Positions 36,235-46,900 are shown, counted from the stretch's first letter. The stretch: 64,000 nucleotides of DNA from G963663315 sp963668255 (GCA_965116595.1 OZ220708.1:930001-994000); one strand, 5' to 3'. A program made the numbers and translations. The notes: generated from the sequence alone by a model not told the origin.

Positions 36235-37026
36235 TCAATCGCCGGAGGCAGATGGTGGCCTGACCAGAACCTGTCCTTCCGGGTGCAGGGACTTTTGTGC
36301 ATAACCGTAAATGATTTCAAACGTGATAATCAACTTCTTCCCGTGTTTCATTTGTTTCAGCAGATTACTTTCAAATTGATTGAATCGATGCTTGCCAGTC
36401 AATGATTTTCTGCGCTCGGCATGCAGATTGATAAACCCTTCACTTCGCAAATCCGAGATCACTGTCATACAGTCAGCGTACTCGACCTGTATCCAGTCCG
36501 TATCTACGATGGGTTTCTCAAAACCGGTTTTCAGCAGCATGTCCCCCAGGTGGTGCATGTCGATAAACGGATGAACATGAGGGCAGATATCCACCTTTTT
36601 CCAGGCGTGAACAATCTCAGCCAGTGTGTCGGGGCCGAATGCGGAAAAACAAAAAATCCCTCCCGGTTTCAAGACCTGTTTCACTTCCCGGATGAATGGT
36701 TCGAACTCAAACCAGGTCCCCTGCAAATTACTCACCACACAATCAAACAGGGCTCCGGGGAAGGGCAGACCGATGATTGGGGTGACTGACTCGCCGTTGG
36801 ACAAACCGGAATCAAACAGACTTGAATACTCAACATTTCCAACTTCCGGAAATTCAAAACAGCCATGCTCGAAATCGATCACCAGAATGGATTCCAGCGA
36901 TGGCCGCGCCAGCTTTGCGCGTTCCTCCAGTTCCCTGCGGATGGGTTGTATCAAATACGCCATACCAGCATGGTTCCCGGAAAATTTTCTCCTCGAAATC
37001 GTGAATTTTTCCAGATCGAGTTTCAA
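36235..37026 (-). CDS. BioC-like class I SAM methyltransferase
   Basis: About 263 residues. Opens like malonyl-ACP O-methyltransferases (ISRRKFSGNHAGMAYL), has a weakened SAM loop (ILVIDFEHGCFEF), the FDCVVSNLQGTWFE segment, and LKPGGIFCFSAFGPDTLAEI typical of BioC. The degenerate SAM-binding Gly motif makes activity less sure. TTG start at 37026 after GGAAGAG. Convergent with the SDR, divergent from the zinc-ribbon gene; no other biotin gene nearby. Confidence 0.72.
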   Translation of the reverse strand: MKLDLEKFTISRRKFSGNHAGMAYLIQPIRRELEERAKLARPSLESILVIDFEHGCFEFPEVGNVEYSSLFDSGLSNGESVTPIIGLPFPGALFDCVVSNLQGTWFEFEPFIREVKQVLKPGGIFCFSAFGPDTLAEIVHAWKKVDICPHVHPFIDMHHLGDMLLKTGFEKPIVDTDWIQVEYADCMTVISDLRSEGFINLHAERRKSLTGKHRFNQFESNLLKQMKHGKKLIITFEIIYGYAQKSLHPEGQVLVRPPSASGD

Positions 37027-37171
37027 TTGGGTACGGGCTCTTCCAGGGGTGAGACTTTTTCAGATATAAAATCGGTTAGTCTGTGTAACAATCCATTCCT
37101 AAATTAACACAGGAGGACTGCCTGATGCAGCAAATGCGTTTACAGATTGATAGAGGTCAAGGGGTACAACA

Positions 37172-37378
37172 ATGAATCCCGGAGACTCAAACAATAGCGA
37201 ACAAAGGCTGGTCAGAAAAACAGAGGACCCTTCACCAAATTTTGATGGCCAAAGTATTTGGGTAATGCGGTGTAGGCATTGCAAACACGAATACGGGGTA
37301 AATGGTTGCGATGCTCATATAAGACGGTGCCCGAATTGCCAGGGTGGCGCTAATGGTTTTCTCGTAGCTCCCCAATGA
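37172..37378 (+). CDS. small zinc-ribbon protein
   Basis: 68 residues with a compact zinc-ribbon: CRHCKHEYGVNGCDAHIRRC and a following PNCQGG (Cys pairs C-x2-C). Stop overlaps the start of the glycosyltransferase (ATGA), so the two are translationally coupled. Might bind nucleic acid or be a tiny partner of its neighbour; function unknown. Confidence 0.65.
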   Translation: MNPGDSNNSEQRLVRKTEDPSPNFDGQSIWVMRCRHCKHEYGVNGCDAHIRRCPNCQGGANGFLVAPQ

Positions 37379-38511
37379 AAACAGTCCTGCTAACGAATAT
37401 GGCGTCTCACCATCAAATGGATTTTGCGCGGGCTATGACGGAGTTGTTGGGGGTCGATAATTTCCGCATCGTGTTCCAGAAACCGGTATACAAAGAACGT
37501 ATTGAAATGGGATGGTCTGATGACAGTGGTTTTAACGAACCATTTATCATCCGGTTCTGGCAATCGGATAAAACGAAAATAGAGGCGCTCCGCTGGATCG
37601 ATCAGGCCGACATGGTGATACAGGGGCACTTCCCGATCAGATATGTGCGTGAGCGCATCAAACAGGGTAAATTGACCTTTGCCAAGCAGGAACGGTTTTG
37701 GAAAAAACCCCCATCACTGAGACGCAGGATAACACGGCTCCCGCGCCTGTACAAAAACTACTACTCGGTCAACAGGACCAACTATCACCTCCTGGCGATT
37801 GGCGCCTGGGCAGCACAGGATTTGAATGATATGGGTATTTTCGAAAACCGAAGCTGGAAGTTCGGATACTTCATGGATACGCCTGAATATCGGGTGAAAA
37901 AACAACGGGGCGACGAGGTTTCATTGCTTTGGTGCGCAAGCTTTTTACCTGTCAAGCAACCGCACAAAGCGCTGGCAATCGTCCGTGGACTGCGTGAGCG
38001 GGGCATGACGGTTCATTTGACGATGATCGGCGATGGCAGCCTGCGCCCGTCGATTGAACAGCGCATTAGTCAATCGGATGCTGGTGGCTACGTCACCCTG
38101 ACGGGTTGGCAAAATCAGGATGGAGTCAGGCGGCACATGATAGACTCGGACCTGTTTTTGATGACCTCAGACCACGGCGAAGGCTGGGGTATGGTGGTAA
38201 ATGAAGCTCTGGGCTGCGGCTGCTGTGTTATTGGCAACTGCGAATCGGGGGCTGCGTCCTGGCTGGTGGAGCATGGCAAAAGCGGGTTTTTATACCGTGA
38301 CGAAGCCTTGGGTGAAATGCTGGATGAGGTCGCCGCAACCAGTCGTGACCGGCTGCTGGATATGGGTCGGCTGGGCCATCAGCGGATGATGCATGAATGG
38401 TCTGCCCGGATAGCGGCCGGGCGGGTGATTGATTTGTCCGAGAAGTTGCTTAGTGGAGATATTGAGTCTGCGAGACATTTGTTCAGGGACGGGCCCTGTT
38501 CTATGGCGTAG
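37375..38511 (+). CDS. glycosyltransferase family 1 (GT4-type)
   Basis: 378 residues. The C-half has the GT-B nucleotide-sugar-binding features: LHLTMIGDGSLRP-type segment, YVTLTGWQNQDGVRRHM, and the E-x7-E region SDHGEGWGMVVNEALGCGC. N-half diverges. Transfers a sugar to an unknown acceptor. Coupled to the upstream zinc-ribbon gene. Confidence 0.86.
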   Translation: MKTVLLTNMASHHQMDFARAMTELLGVDNFRIVFQKPVYKERIEMGWSDDSGFNEPFIIRFWQSDKTKIEALRWIDQADMVIQGHFPIRYVRERIKQGKLTFAKQERFWKKPPSLRRRITRLPRLYKNYYSVNRTNYHLLAIGAWAAQDLNDMGIFENRSWKFGYFMDTPEYRVKKQRGDEVSLLWCASFLPVKQPHKALAIVRGLRERGMTVHLTMIGDGSLRPSIEQRISQSDAGGYVTLTGWQNQDGVRRHMIDSDLFLMTSDHGEGWGMVVNEALGCGCCVIGNCESGAASWLVEHGKSGFLYRDEALGEMLDEVAATSRDRLLDMGRLGHQRMMHEWSARIAAGRVIDLSEKLLSGDIESARHLFRDGPCSMA

Positions 38512-38644
38512 AGACTGTGCCGGAATCACCCCTCCTTTCCTGACCGAGTCGAGGACAGACTCCTGGTTCGCAAATGTGCCTGATATGGTACTATATTTGC
38601 TACCCCAGGGTTTACGAGAAAATTGTTAATACCAGTCATTCAAA

Positions 38645-39340
38645 ATGTCCAGTAAAGATCAAAACCCGTTCATCGAGCTTTGGCCCGCCACTATTCTCAA
38701 GAGCAGGCTGGAAAATTATCAGGCGGTCAATACCGAACTGATCAGACTGTTCCGCCAGTATCAGAAGGATCATTCGACGGGCTCGGGTTCCAGTTTCATC
38801 AGCCCGGATAATTTCGCAAACGATATTGATAACCAGGCACTGGATGTTCTCAAGTCATTCATTACCGACGGTGTTTATCAAATATCCAGAAACCTCAACG
38901 AAAAGTACTGGACACGGTTTGCGCTAAAAACATTGAGGGTCGATGTAACTGGCATGTGGTTCCAGATCAGCAATGGATTCACCTTCCATGAAACCCATGT
39001 CCATGGCAATTGTTCGTGGTCTGGCGTGTATTATGTTCAGGCCGATTCAGCCAGCAGGTCGAACGACGACCGGATGCCAAATGGAATGTTGAACGGCGTA
39101 ACCCGGTTTTACGGACCACATCTGGAAGAAAGCGCCGCCGGGCACGGCGATTGGGGCAACTACTATCTTCAGGACAATACCTGGACCAGCTACCCACAGG
39201 ACGGTAACCTGATTATATTTCCTTCATACCTCAAACACATGGCATTTCCCTACAATGGTGAAAAGGATCGGATTATCGTGTCGTTCCACGCCCAGGTGAA
39301 TTCGGATTCCGAAGTAAAATACAAATACGGTTTTAATTGA
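38645..39340 (+). CDS. 2OG-Fe(II) oxygenase, TIGR02466-like family
   Basis: 231 residues. The jelly-roll oxygenase signature is in FHETHVHGNCSWSGVYYVQA and GNLIIFPSYLKHMAFPYNGE-(K)DRIIVSFHAQV: His ligands of iron plus an Arg for 2-oxoglutarate. Members of this family lie in phage and bacterial genomes with unknown substrates. Its own transcription unit, 134 nt after the glycosyltransferase. Confidence 0.82.
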   Translation: MSSKDQNPFIELWPATILKSRLENYQAVNTELIRLFRQYQKDHSTGSGSSFISPDNFANDIDNQALDVLKSFITDGVYQISRNLNEKYWTRFALKTLRVDVTGMWFQISNGFTFHETHVHGNCSWSGVYYVQADSASRSNDDRMPNGMLNGVTRFYGPHLEESAAGHGDWGNYYLQDNTWTSYPQDGNLIIFPSYLKHMAFPYNGEKDRIIVSFHAQVNSDSEVKYKYGFN

Positions 39341-39554
39341 AAGATTGACGAAAAGACCGGGATGTGCGCTTGCAACAAGAGCGTAAAGTACGGAGACAGG
39401 GGTTGCCGACCAGGCAGTTCCACGAACAGTTGAATGAGCGCCCGATATCGCTGTTGGCAATACACCTGCAATTGGTATAGGATGGACAGGTGAACCAGGA
39501 TAATGGATCATCTGGTTTGGTAATCAATAATCACTGACTTTGGAGATAAACACA

Positions 39555-40613
39555 ATGAATTTCAAGTTTAATCAGGCCGCGTTGACAGCGGGTATGGTAC
39601 TGAGCCTGTCGGTTCCGATGACAATCACCGCGAGCGCGGATGAAGTAACCGTCGCTTCATGGGGGGGTTCCTATCAGGATGCCCAGAGCAAAGCGCTGTT
39701 CATGCCCGTAGCCGAAGCGATGGGTATTACCATTAACGAAGAATCATACAAGGGCATCGGCCAGGTGCGGACCAAAGTCGCGGCAGGCGCTGTCCCCTGG
39801 GATATCATTGATACGGGTTCAGGCGGTGGTGCACGGGGGTGCGAGGAAGGAATTCTGATACCACTGGACTACGACATGATAGATGTTTCCAATTTCGTGG
39901 CGGATACTACGTTGTCCTGTTGTGTGGGAACAATCGTATTCGCAACTGTGGCGGCCTGGAATACGGAAACCTACGGTATGGATGGTCCAAAAAGCTGGGC
40001 TGATTTCTGGGATGTCGAAAAATTCCCGGGTACCCGTTCGGTTCGTGGAAAAATGCATGGCATGCTGGAGCCGGCGCTGATGGCGGACGGGGTACCAATG
40101 GATGAGGTTTATTCTGTTCTGGACAGCGAAGAGGGAATCAAGCGGGCGCTGGACAAAATTCGTGAACTCAAGCCCCATATCGCGGTATGGTGGGGATCGG
40201 GCGCTCAACATGCGCAGTTGATGAAAGACGGTGAGGTTGACATGACTACCGGTTGGAATGGTCGATTTGACGTCGCCATCGCCGATGGCGCGAAAGCGGC
40301 GTACAGCTACAACCAGGGTCTGCAGGATTACGATTGCTTCGGTATTCCCAAAGGAGCGCCCAACCAGGATCTGGCCATGAAAGTGATCGCCAAAATGAGC
40401 GAAGCGGAATATCAGGCGAACATTCCGCAATACATTACTTACGGGCCCACCAACTCCAAAGCATACGAAACCGGTAAGATAGATGATGAGTTGGCTGGTA
40501 TGCTGCCATCTCATCCTGACAACGCCGGCAATCTGCTCCCGATCAACCAGGAATGGTATGCGAAATGGGAGAAAATCGGATCCGAGATGTATGTCGATAT
40601 GATGACTGAATAA
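39555..40613 (+). CDS. spermidine/putrescine-type ABC transporter substrate-binding protein
   Basis: Periplasmic binding protein of 352 residues with signal peptide (FKFNQAALTAGMVLSLSVPM...ASA-DE). Mature part starts DEVTVASWGGSYQDAQSKALF, the usual PotD/AfuA-like first strand. ATG 39555 follows TGGAGAT; the TTG at 39540 is in the ribosome site itself. First gene of a four-gene transporter operon; polyamine, or another small cationic or organic compound, is the likely cargo. Confidence 0.88.
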   Translation: MNFKFNQAALTAGMVLSLSVPMTITASADEVTVASWGGSYQDAQSKALFMPVAEAMGITINEESYKGIGQVRTKVAAGAVPWDIIDTGSGGGARGCEEGILIPLDYDMIDVSNFVADTTLSCCVGTIVFATVAAWNTETYGMDGPKSWADFWDVEKFPGTRSVRGKMHGMLEPALMADGVPMDEVYSVLDSEEGIKRALDKIRELKPHIAVWWGSGAQHAQLMKDGEVDMTTGWNGRFDVAIADGAKAAYSYNQGLQDYDCFGIPKGAPNQDLAMKVIAKMSEAEYQANIPQYITYGPTNSKAYETGKIDDELAGMLPSHPDNAGNLLPINQEWYAKWEKIGSEMYVDMMTE

Positions 40614-40642
40614 GGAAGATCATCAAGAACCTGAGGAACCCC

Positions 40643-40681
40643 GCAGACGAAAGGCGGCATTGAACGCCGCCTTTCGTCTGC
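40643..40681 (+). terminator. perfect 16-bp hairpin between binding-protein and ATPase genes
   Basis: Arms 40643-40658 (GCAGACGAAAGGCGGC) and 40666-40681 are exact inverted copies with a 7-nt loop. No T-run follows, so it is probably a 3'-stabilising or partial-termination stem that lets the binding-protein transcript exceed the downstream permease transcript. Confidence 0.85.
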
Positions 40682-40714
40682 CCCCGGTCTCCAACCAGAT
40701 AAGCGGTAAGGCTG

Positions 40715-41827
40715 ATGACTGACACCGGGTCCGCCAGAGCGTTGCCTATCCATATACGCTCCGTAACCAAAACCTACGGGAGCGTTTTTGCCCTGGACAA
40801 TGTCGATCTTGATGTCCGAAGCGGTGAATTCCTGACATTGCTGGGCCCTTCAGGGTCGGGCAAAACCACATTATTGATGGTCCTCGCCGGCTTCACCCGT
40901 CCGGATTACGGCAGCTTGAAGTTTGGCGCTCAGGAAATCATCCGAATGCCGCCCCATCTCCGTGAAGTGGGCATGGTTTTTCAGAACTATGCATTGTTTC
41001 CCCACATGAACGTGGCGGACAACATCGGCTTTCCATTAAAGTTGCGCGGTGTTGCAAAAGACCAGATCGCACAACGGGTGGAGGATGCGTTGGCTACCGT
41101 GCAATTGGATGGTTACGGAGACCGTCAAATCACCCAACTGTCCGGGGGGCAGAAACAACGCGTGGCGCTGGCCCGGGCGATCGTGTTCGAGCCGCAGATT
41201 TTGTTGATGGACGAACCGCTTTCAGCGCTCGACAAGAAATTGCGTGAGCACATGCAGATCGAACTGAGACATCTTCATGAAAAGCTCGGTATGACGACCG
41301 TTTACGTGACCCATGACCAACGTGAAGCATTGACCATGTCAGACCGGGTGGCGGTGATCAATTACGGCAAACTGATTCAACTCGATGAACCACGAAGAAT
41401 TTATGATCAACCGACCAACTCATTCGTCGCCAATTTTATCGGCGAATCCACTCTTGTTCCGGTTGAACGCAGGGACGGGAAGGCCTGTTACAACGGAACG
41501 CCATTGGAAATCACTGATCCTGAAATGGCAAAAGGCGATCTGTTAATGCTCAGGCCCGAACGATTGATCATATTGAACCCGGAGACCGGCTCCAGCAGCG
41601 CCAGCTACAATTGTTTCAAAGGCAGGGTGGACGAAATAGTCTATCAGGGTGAAAGTTTCATAACCTGGGTAACGCTGAACGACGGCACTAAAATTACGGT
41701 ACGCAGTATCAGTCAACAGCAGACCCTGTCGGCAGTGCCCGACCGGGGTTGTGAAATTATGCTGGGGCTGCACCCGGATGAAACTGTATTGATTGCCAGC
41801 GACGGGGACAACGCGCAAGAACCATAA
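40715..41827 (+). CDS. potA: spermidine/putrescine-type ABC transporter ATP-binding protein
   Basis: 370 residues. Walker A LGPSGSGKTTLL, signature LSGGQKQRVALARAI, Walker B ILLMDEPLSALDKKL, switch VYVTHDQREA, and a C-terminal TOBE-like domain (LMLRPERLIIL). ATG 40715 after AAGG. Drives import with the two following permeases. Confidence 0.92.
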   Translation: MTDTGSARALPIHIRSVTKTYGSVFALDNVDLDVRSGEFLTLLGPSGSGKTTLLMVLAGFTRPDYGSLKFGAQEIIRMPPHLREVGMVFQNYALFPHMNVADNIGFPLKLRGVAKDQIAQRVEDALATVQLDGYGDRQITQLSGGQKQRVALARAIVFEPQILLMDEPLSALDKKLREHMQIELRHLHEKLGMTTVYVTHDQREALTMSDRVAVINYGKLIQLDEPRRIYDQPTNSFVANFIGESTLVPVERRDGKACYNGTPLEITDPEMAKGDLLMLRPERLIILNPETGSSSASYNCFKGRVDEIVYQGESFITWVTLNDGTKITVRSISQQQTLSAVPDRGCEIMLGLHPDETVLIASDGDNAQEP

Positions 41828-41861
41828 CTCAAGGTCTTCGAACGAGGAACCAACCGATCAG

Positions 41862-42764
41862 ATGAACAGTCACCCGATCACAGCGGGCATCAACGCAGAA
41901 GGACTGCGGCGCGACAGGATTCGTGAAAAGCTGACGCTGTTCGGTCTGTCCGTTCCGGCTCTGATTCTGGTTTTGGTTATTATCGTTGTCCCGGTGGGCT
42001 GGCTGTTCTGGCTTTCGCTGTTCAATGATGAAGGAGCCTTGTCCTTGAGCAATTATACCCGAATGCTCGACAGCAAATCGTATACTCGAATTTTTCGCAC
42101 CACATTCGAAATCAGTTTTTTCACCACCCTGATCTGTGTACTGATTGGTTATCCACTGGCTTATTTCCTGGTGCAGTTGCCAAAACGCTGGGCGGCACTG
42201 GGCATGGTAACGGTGTTACTGCCATTCTGGACTTCGTTGCTGGTACGGACATACGCATGGCTGGTTGTACTTCAACGAAAGGGGCTGGTCAATCAGTGGG
42301 GGATGGATCTGGGCTGGTGGGATGAACCACTCAGGCTGGTGCATAACCTGAACGGCACATTGATCGGCATGGCACACATCATGCTGCCATTTCTGGTACT
42401 GCCGTTGTTCGGCTCGATGAAAGCAATCGACTATGACTACATGAAAGCCGCTTCCAATCTTGGCGCCAATCCGGTCAAGGCGTTCTGGCATGTCTTTTTT
42501 CCGTTATCCCTGCCAGGTCTATTCGCAGGGATGATTGTCGTATTCGTCCTGTGTCTGGGATTTTTCATTACTCCGGCGGTGCTCGGTGGCGGCAAGGTCA
42601 TCATGGTCTCAATGAAGATCGAAACACTGATTGACCTGTTCTTCAACTTCGGCACCGCCAGCGCTCTCGGTGTTGTATTGCTCGCGCTCACCCTGGCCGT
42701 ACTGTTTCTGGCACACAAGCTGCTGCAACTGGATCGGGTGCTGGGAGGAGGACAGAACACATGA
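41862..42764 (+). CDS. potB: ABC transporter permease (PotB type)
   Basis: About 300 residues, six or so membrane helices and the EAA loop (DYMKAASNLGANPVKAFWHV) that contacts PotA. ATG at 41862 is preferred over the frame start in the potA tail. Stop overlaps the next ATG (ATGA). Confidence 0.9.
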   Translation: MNSHPITAGINAEGLRRDRIREKLTLFGLSVPALILVLVIIVVPVGWLFWLSLFNDEGALSLSNYTRMLDSKSYTRIFRTTFEISFFTTLICVLIGYPLAYFLVQLPKRWAALGMVTVLLPFWTSLLVRTYAWLVVLQRKGLVNQWGMDLGWWDEPLRLVHNLNGTLIGMAHIMLPFLVLPLFGSMKAIDYDYMKAASNLGANPVKAFWHVFFPLSLPGLFAGMIVVFVLCLGFFITPAVLGGGKVIMVSMKIETLIDLFFNFGTASALGVVLLALTLAVLFLAHKLLQLDRVLGGGQNT

Positions 42765-43588
42765 ACTGGCTAAGCCGTCCGGCCTCCGATACCCAGATTA
42801 CTCATGGCAGGCGATTGTGGTTATATATTGTCGCCGGGGTGATTATGGCCTTTTTAATCATTCCCACGCTGATCGTCATTCCAATGTCGTTCTCCGACTC
42901 GCAGTATCTGGAATTTCCACCACGCAACTGGTCAACCAGGTGGTATGAAAATTATTTCGGTTCCAGCGCCTGGATGACGGCGACATGGGTCTCTTTCAAG
43001 GCTGCTTTTCTGACAGTAGCCGTAATCACTCCGATTGCCACCATGGCAGCATACGGGCTGTACGTTTCCAACCTCAAGGCGGCAAGATTCATCTTTGTGC
43101 TGCTGATCACGCCGATGATGGTGCCGGTTATCCTGATTGCGATCGGTGTGTTTTTTGCTTATACCAAGCTGAAACTCAACAACACCATGTTCGGCCTGGT
43201 ACTCGCCCATTCGGTACTGGCCTTGCCAATGGCGCTGATCGTAGTCAGCGCCGGACTCAAAAGCTATGACATGAATCAGGAGCGCGTGGCGCGCAGTCTG
43301 GGCGCATCCAGACTCAAGGCGTTTTTATTGGTGACCCTGCCGCAAATCCGGTTTTCCGTAGTCACCGCCGCATTGCTGGCGTTTATCGTATCTTTCGATG
43401 AGGTCATCGTGGCATTGTTTATCTCAGGCGGAAAAATGTCTACGATGACACGAAGCATGTTTCTTGCATTACGGGACCAGATTGATCCGACCATTGCTTC
43501 CATATCCACTATCATGATTCTGGTCACGACGGCAGCCATGATCATCGCCCAGGTATTCGGCAAATCGGACCAGGAGAAGAACACCTGA
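42761..43588 (+). CDS. potC: ABC transporter permease (PotC type)
   Basis: 275 residues, six helices; EAA loop MNQERVARSLGASRLKAFLLV. Last gene of the transporter operon. Its final ten codons (FGKSDQEKNT) and the sequence after its stop lie in a direct repeat whose second copy is beside clpB at 58471-58553, marking the left edge of the inserted polyketide island. Confidence 0.9.
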   Translation: MNWLSRPASDTQITHGRRLWLYIVAGVIMAFLIIPTLIVIPMSFSDSQYLEFPPRNWSTRWYENYFGSSAWMTATWVSFKAAFLTVAVITPIATMAAYGLYVSNLKAARFIFVLLITPMMVPVILIAIGVFFAYTKLKLNNTMFGLVLAHSVLALPMALIVVSAGLKSYDMNQERVARSLGASRLKAFLLVTLPQIRFSVVTAALLAFIVSFDEVIVALFISGGKMSTMTRSMFLALRDQIDPTIASISTIMILVTTAAMIIAQVFGKSDQEKNT

Positions 43589-43649
43589 TACCGCTATCCA
43601 GGCATCGCTGGATTAGCGAAGGGAAAAACAAGTTGATTTCCTCATCACC
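43555..43649 (+). repeat. direct repeat, left copy (potC end, hairpin, clpB-end remnant)
   Basis: Aligns with 58471-58553. The first 64 nt match about 54 of 62 compared positions plus one 2-nt gap. They cover the end of potC, its stop and a stem-loop. The tail (ATTAGCG...CTCATCACC), read on -, is a damaged clpB end: GGTGATGAG and CGCTAATCC are kept, with extra bases between. Here potC is whole and clpB is the scrap; on the right the reverse holds. Confidence 0.85.
43592..43618. terminator. stem-loop after potC (island left border)
   Basis: Stem CGCTATCCA / TGGATTAGCG with one bulged base and an 8-nt loop, directly after the potC stop. The right-hand copy has the same stem with paired changes (ATCCA/TGGAT there ATCCG/CGGAT), so pairing is kept. 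Likely the bidirectional terminator of the former potC-clpB junction. Confidence 0.7.
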
Positions 43650-43710
43650 AGACCACTGACTGATTAACTCGTTCGTTCAGGCTCATCTCTGGATTGAAAA
43701 ACGCTACTCC

Positions 43711-43872
43711 ATGAATACAGAAGCCGTCTCGGAAATTCCCGAACCGCATTCGATGTGCGATGTCAGCATCGACGGCGGGGTGAATACCCTTGTGCGGCGC
43801 CACGAACCTGCGCCAGTTCCTGGACAGCAACGGCTTGGGGTAGGCGCCTCCCGACGTCCCGGATCGGATTGA
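43711..43872 (+). pseudogene. N-terminal scrap of an alpha/beta hydrolase gene
   Basis: Open frame of 53 codons whose first 31 (including SEIPEPHSMCDVSIDGG...LVRRH) align without a gap to the start of the intact hydrolase at 57157 (AWEIPEPISTHEVHMDDG...ILRCH), about 13 identical. Shortly after, similarity continues in the next frame (LDSNGLG against LCHGNGLA) and then ends. It lies on the strand opposite to the intact gene. Best read as the remains of a second, related gene. Confidence 0.5.
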
Positions 43873-43939
43873 CCGGGTTCCTGCCGGGACTGTGCGGCAT
43901 CCCTTTCCGGGGAACGCCGCCATACTCCGAAGGGCGGGA

Positions 43940-46900
43940 CTACCGTGCCTCGGTCTTGATCCAGTAACTCTGCCGCTGGAACGGGTAGTCCGGCAGGGAT
44001 ATCCGGCGCCTGGTCTCGCCCGCAAACAGTCCCTCGAAACGGATGGGCAATCCGGTTTCATAGGCCTGCGCCGCCATGGCGGCAAGACCGCCGGCATCTG
44101 CTGTCTCCGCGGAGCCCGATGTCTGGTCGGGACAACCCGGCACCACGGCGGGCACGCCGCCTCCACCGGCATCCGGCCAGGATTCGCACAGCACCGAACA
44201 CAGGGCGGCGTCCGAGCCGATCCCGACAATTGCATCCACCCCAAGCTCCGCCAGAGTACCGGCCCCGATGTGCGGGGCAACCGGTTCGGCAGCCTGCGCC
44301 TGCCAGTACTCCCTGTTCAGGGCGGTGCCGGACCCCGGCGTGCGTCCGGTCACGCCGCTCACGAACATGACCGCGGGCAGGGACAATGCGATTCCGGCGA
44401 TCGCATCCATGAATTCACCGAGTGCGCCCGAGTGCGCGCCCACTTCCGGCAGTGTTTCGACCAGTACTCCGCGCGCGCACGCCAGGCGCAATCCGTCCTC
44501 GAGTCCGAACACGCCGGCAGCCTGCGCCGCCGCAATTTCTCCGGCCCCCTGTCCGAACACGATTCCCGGCTGCACGCCGATGCTGGACCACAGCGCCGCA
44601 AGCACGCATTCGAGCACGTAGGTCGTCGGCTGCCGCCAGGCGGGGTCGTCGGCTGCTGCGCCCCCGGCCCGGCCGATCATTCCGTCAAGCAGGGATTCGC
44701 CGCGGATTTCCCGGAATGCCGCCTCGCAGCGCTCCAACACCTCCCTGGCGACCGGCTCGTTCCGGTGCAGCGCCTCGACCGGGATGTCCTGGGGGTCGGC
44801 GTCGGCAGCGAAGACGAACGCCACCCTGGATGGCGCCGGCCGCCCAGGCGGCACTTCCGTCGCCAGCAGCGACTCAAGCCCTCCGCGCAGGGAATGCGCA
44901 TCCCGGAACACGATACCCGCACGGTGTGCAAAATGGCTTCGTCCCGTGCCGGCTGTCCAGGCCATGTCGGCCAGCAGTGTTCCGTCGTCGGACCCTTCCA
45001 TCCCGGGGCCGCCGGCGTGTCCATCGAGCCAGGCCAGATACCGCTCCGCGAGATTCCGTAGCGCCGCCTCCGACCTGCCGGACAGCGGCAACAGGCGGCT
45101 CGTGGCGCCGCTCCGCGCCGACATCCCGGCTTCCGATGACGAATCCGGCAGGATTACGGCAACGGGCCGTGCGGCGCCGGCCGGCACGGCATCACTCCCG
45201 GAGCGGGTTTCGTCGCCCGGCGCATCGTAGCCTTCCAGCACGACATGGGCGTTCGTTCCCGAAACCGAAAAGGCGCTGACGCCAGCCCGCCGGGGCCTGC
45301 CGGCTTCGTCCGGCCAGTCCATCCTCTCCGAGGTGATCCGCACCGGCAATCGGTCCCAGTCGATCTGCGGGTTCGGATTGTTGAAATGCAACTGTCCGGG
45401 AATCGTGCCGTGGCGCATGGCCAGTACGGCCTTGATCAGCCCGGTGACGCCGGCGGCAGCTTCCAGATGGCCGATATTCGTCTTCGCGGTACCGATCAAC
45501 AGCGGCCGCCCTGGGTCCCGCCCCCGGCCGTAGACCGCTGCCGCGGCTTCCACCTCGATGGGATCGCCCATTGGCGATCCAGTGCCATGCGCTTCCAGGT
45601 AGTCGACCTCCGCAGGTTGGATACCCGCCCGGGTCAGGGCCGTCTCAATCGCCTGCACCTGGGCCGGGCCGTTCGGAACCGTCAGGCCGGCACTTGCCCC
45701 GTTCTGGTTGACGGCGGTACCGCGAATCGTAGCCCAAACCCGGTCGCCGTCCGCCTCCGCGTCCCGAAGACGCTTGAGCACCAGTATACCGCAGCCCTCG
45801 CCCCGGACATGGCCGTCCGCCGACGCATCGAAGCTGCTGCATCGTCCGCTCGCCGAGAGCATGCCCAGTTCCGCCATGTACCTGGTGGTCTCGGTCGACA
45901 GGATCACTTTTACGCCCCCGGCAAGGGCAAGATTCACTTCGCCGCGCTCAAGCGACATGACGGCTTCGTGAACCGCGGCCAGCGACGATGCGCAGGTCAT
46001 GTCCAGCGGTATCGCCGGCCCCATCAGCCCAAGCACGAAGGAGATCCGGCCGGCCGCCACGCTGCCAGCCGTGCCGAGATAGTTCACCTCGGTGCCGCAG
46101 GCACTCATCAGGTCGCGGTATTCGCTGCCGCTGATTCCGGCGTAGACGCCGGTGAGGCTGCCTTTCAGGCTTTCGGGATCGACCCCGGCATCCTCGAGCG
46201 CATGCCAGACGGTCTCAAGCAGCATGCGTTGCTGCGGATCCATCATTCGCGCCTCGATCGGCCGGATACCGAAGAACCCGGCGTCGAAAAGGTCAATCCC
46301 CTCGAGGAACCCGCCGCACCGGTTGATGGCGTTCCCGGCCTCGGGATCCCCAGTGATGCCGGCCCAGGATCCCGAATCCCTCCGTCCGTCGGTAACCGCA
46401 TCGTAGCCCGCCTCAAGCTGCTGCCAGAAGGACTCGATGTCCGGCGCGCCGGGAAAACGGCCGGCCATGCCCACGATTGCGACCGCTCCGTCGTCGGATG
46501 GCATCCGGTCCGGTTCCGGTTCGGCCCGCGGGGCTGGCGCCACACCGGTACCTCCGAGCTCGCCGGCCAGATGCCCGGCGAGCGCAGCGATGTTCGGGTA
46601 ATCGAATACAAGCGTGTTCGGTACCGTGTAGTGTTCGCCGAAAGCCCGGTTCAGGCGGTTGCGCAGTTCCACCGCCATCAGCGAATCCATGCCGAGGTCA
46701 AAGAAGCCGACGGATGGTGTGGGGGCCGAGGAAAGGCGCAGCACCGCCTGCACTTCCTGCTGGAGGAAGGAGACCAGCACGCCCTCGCCCTCCTTGGGCC
46801 GGGATGCCTGCAGCCGCGACACCAGGTCCTCGGGCGCCTCCGCTTCCTCGGTACCGGCATCCTTCGTGGCGGCCAGCAGTTCGTCGAGGAACGGCGGCTT

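Noticed and set aside
43645..44280. 211-codon frame on - strand running past the PKS end
   Set aside because: Mostly out-of-frame PKS sequence; its last part crosses the hydrolase remnant and resembles no transposase I know.
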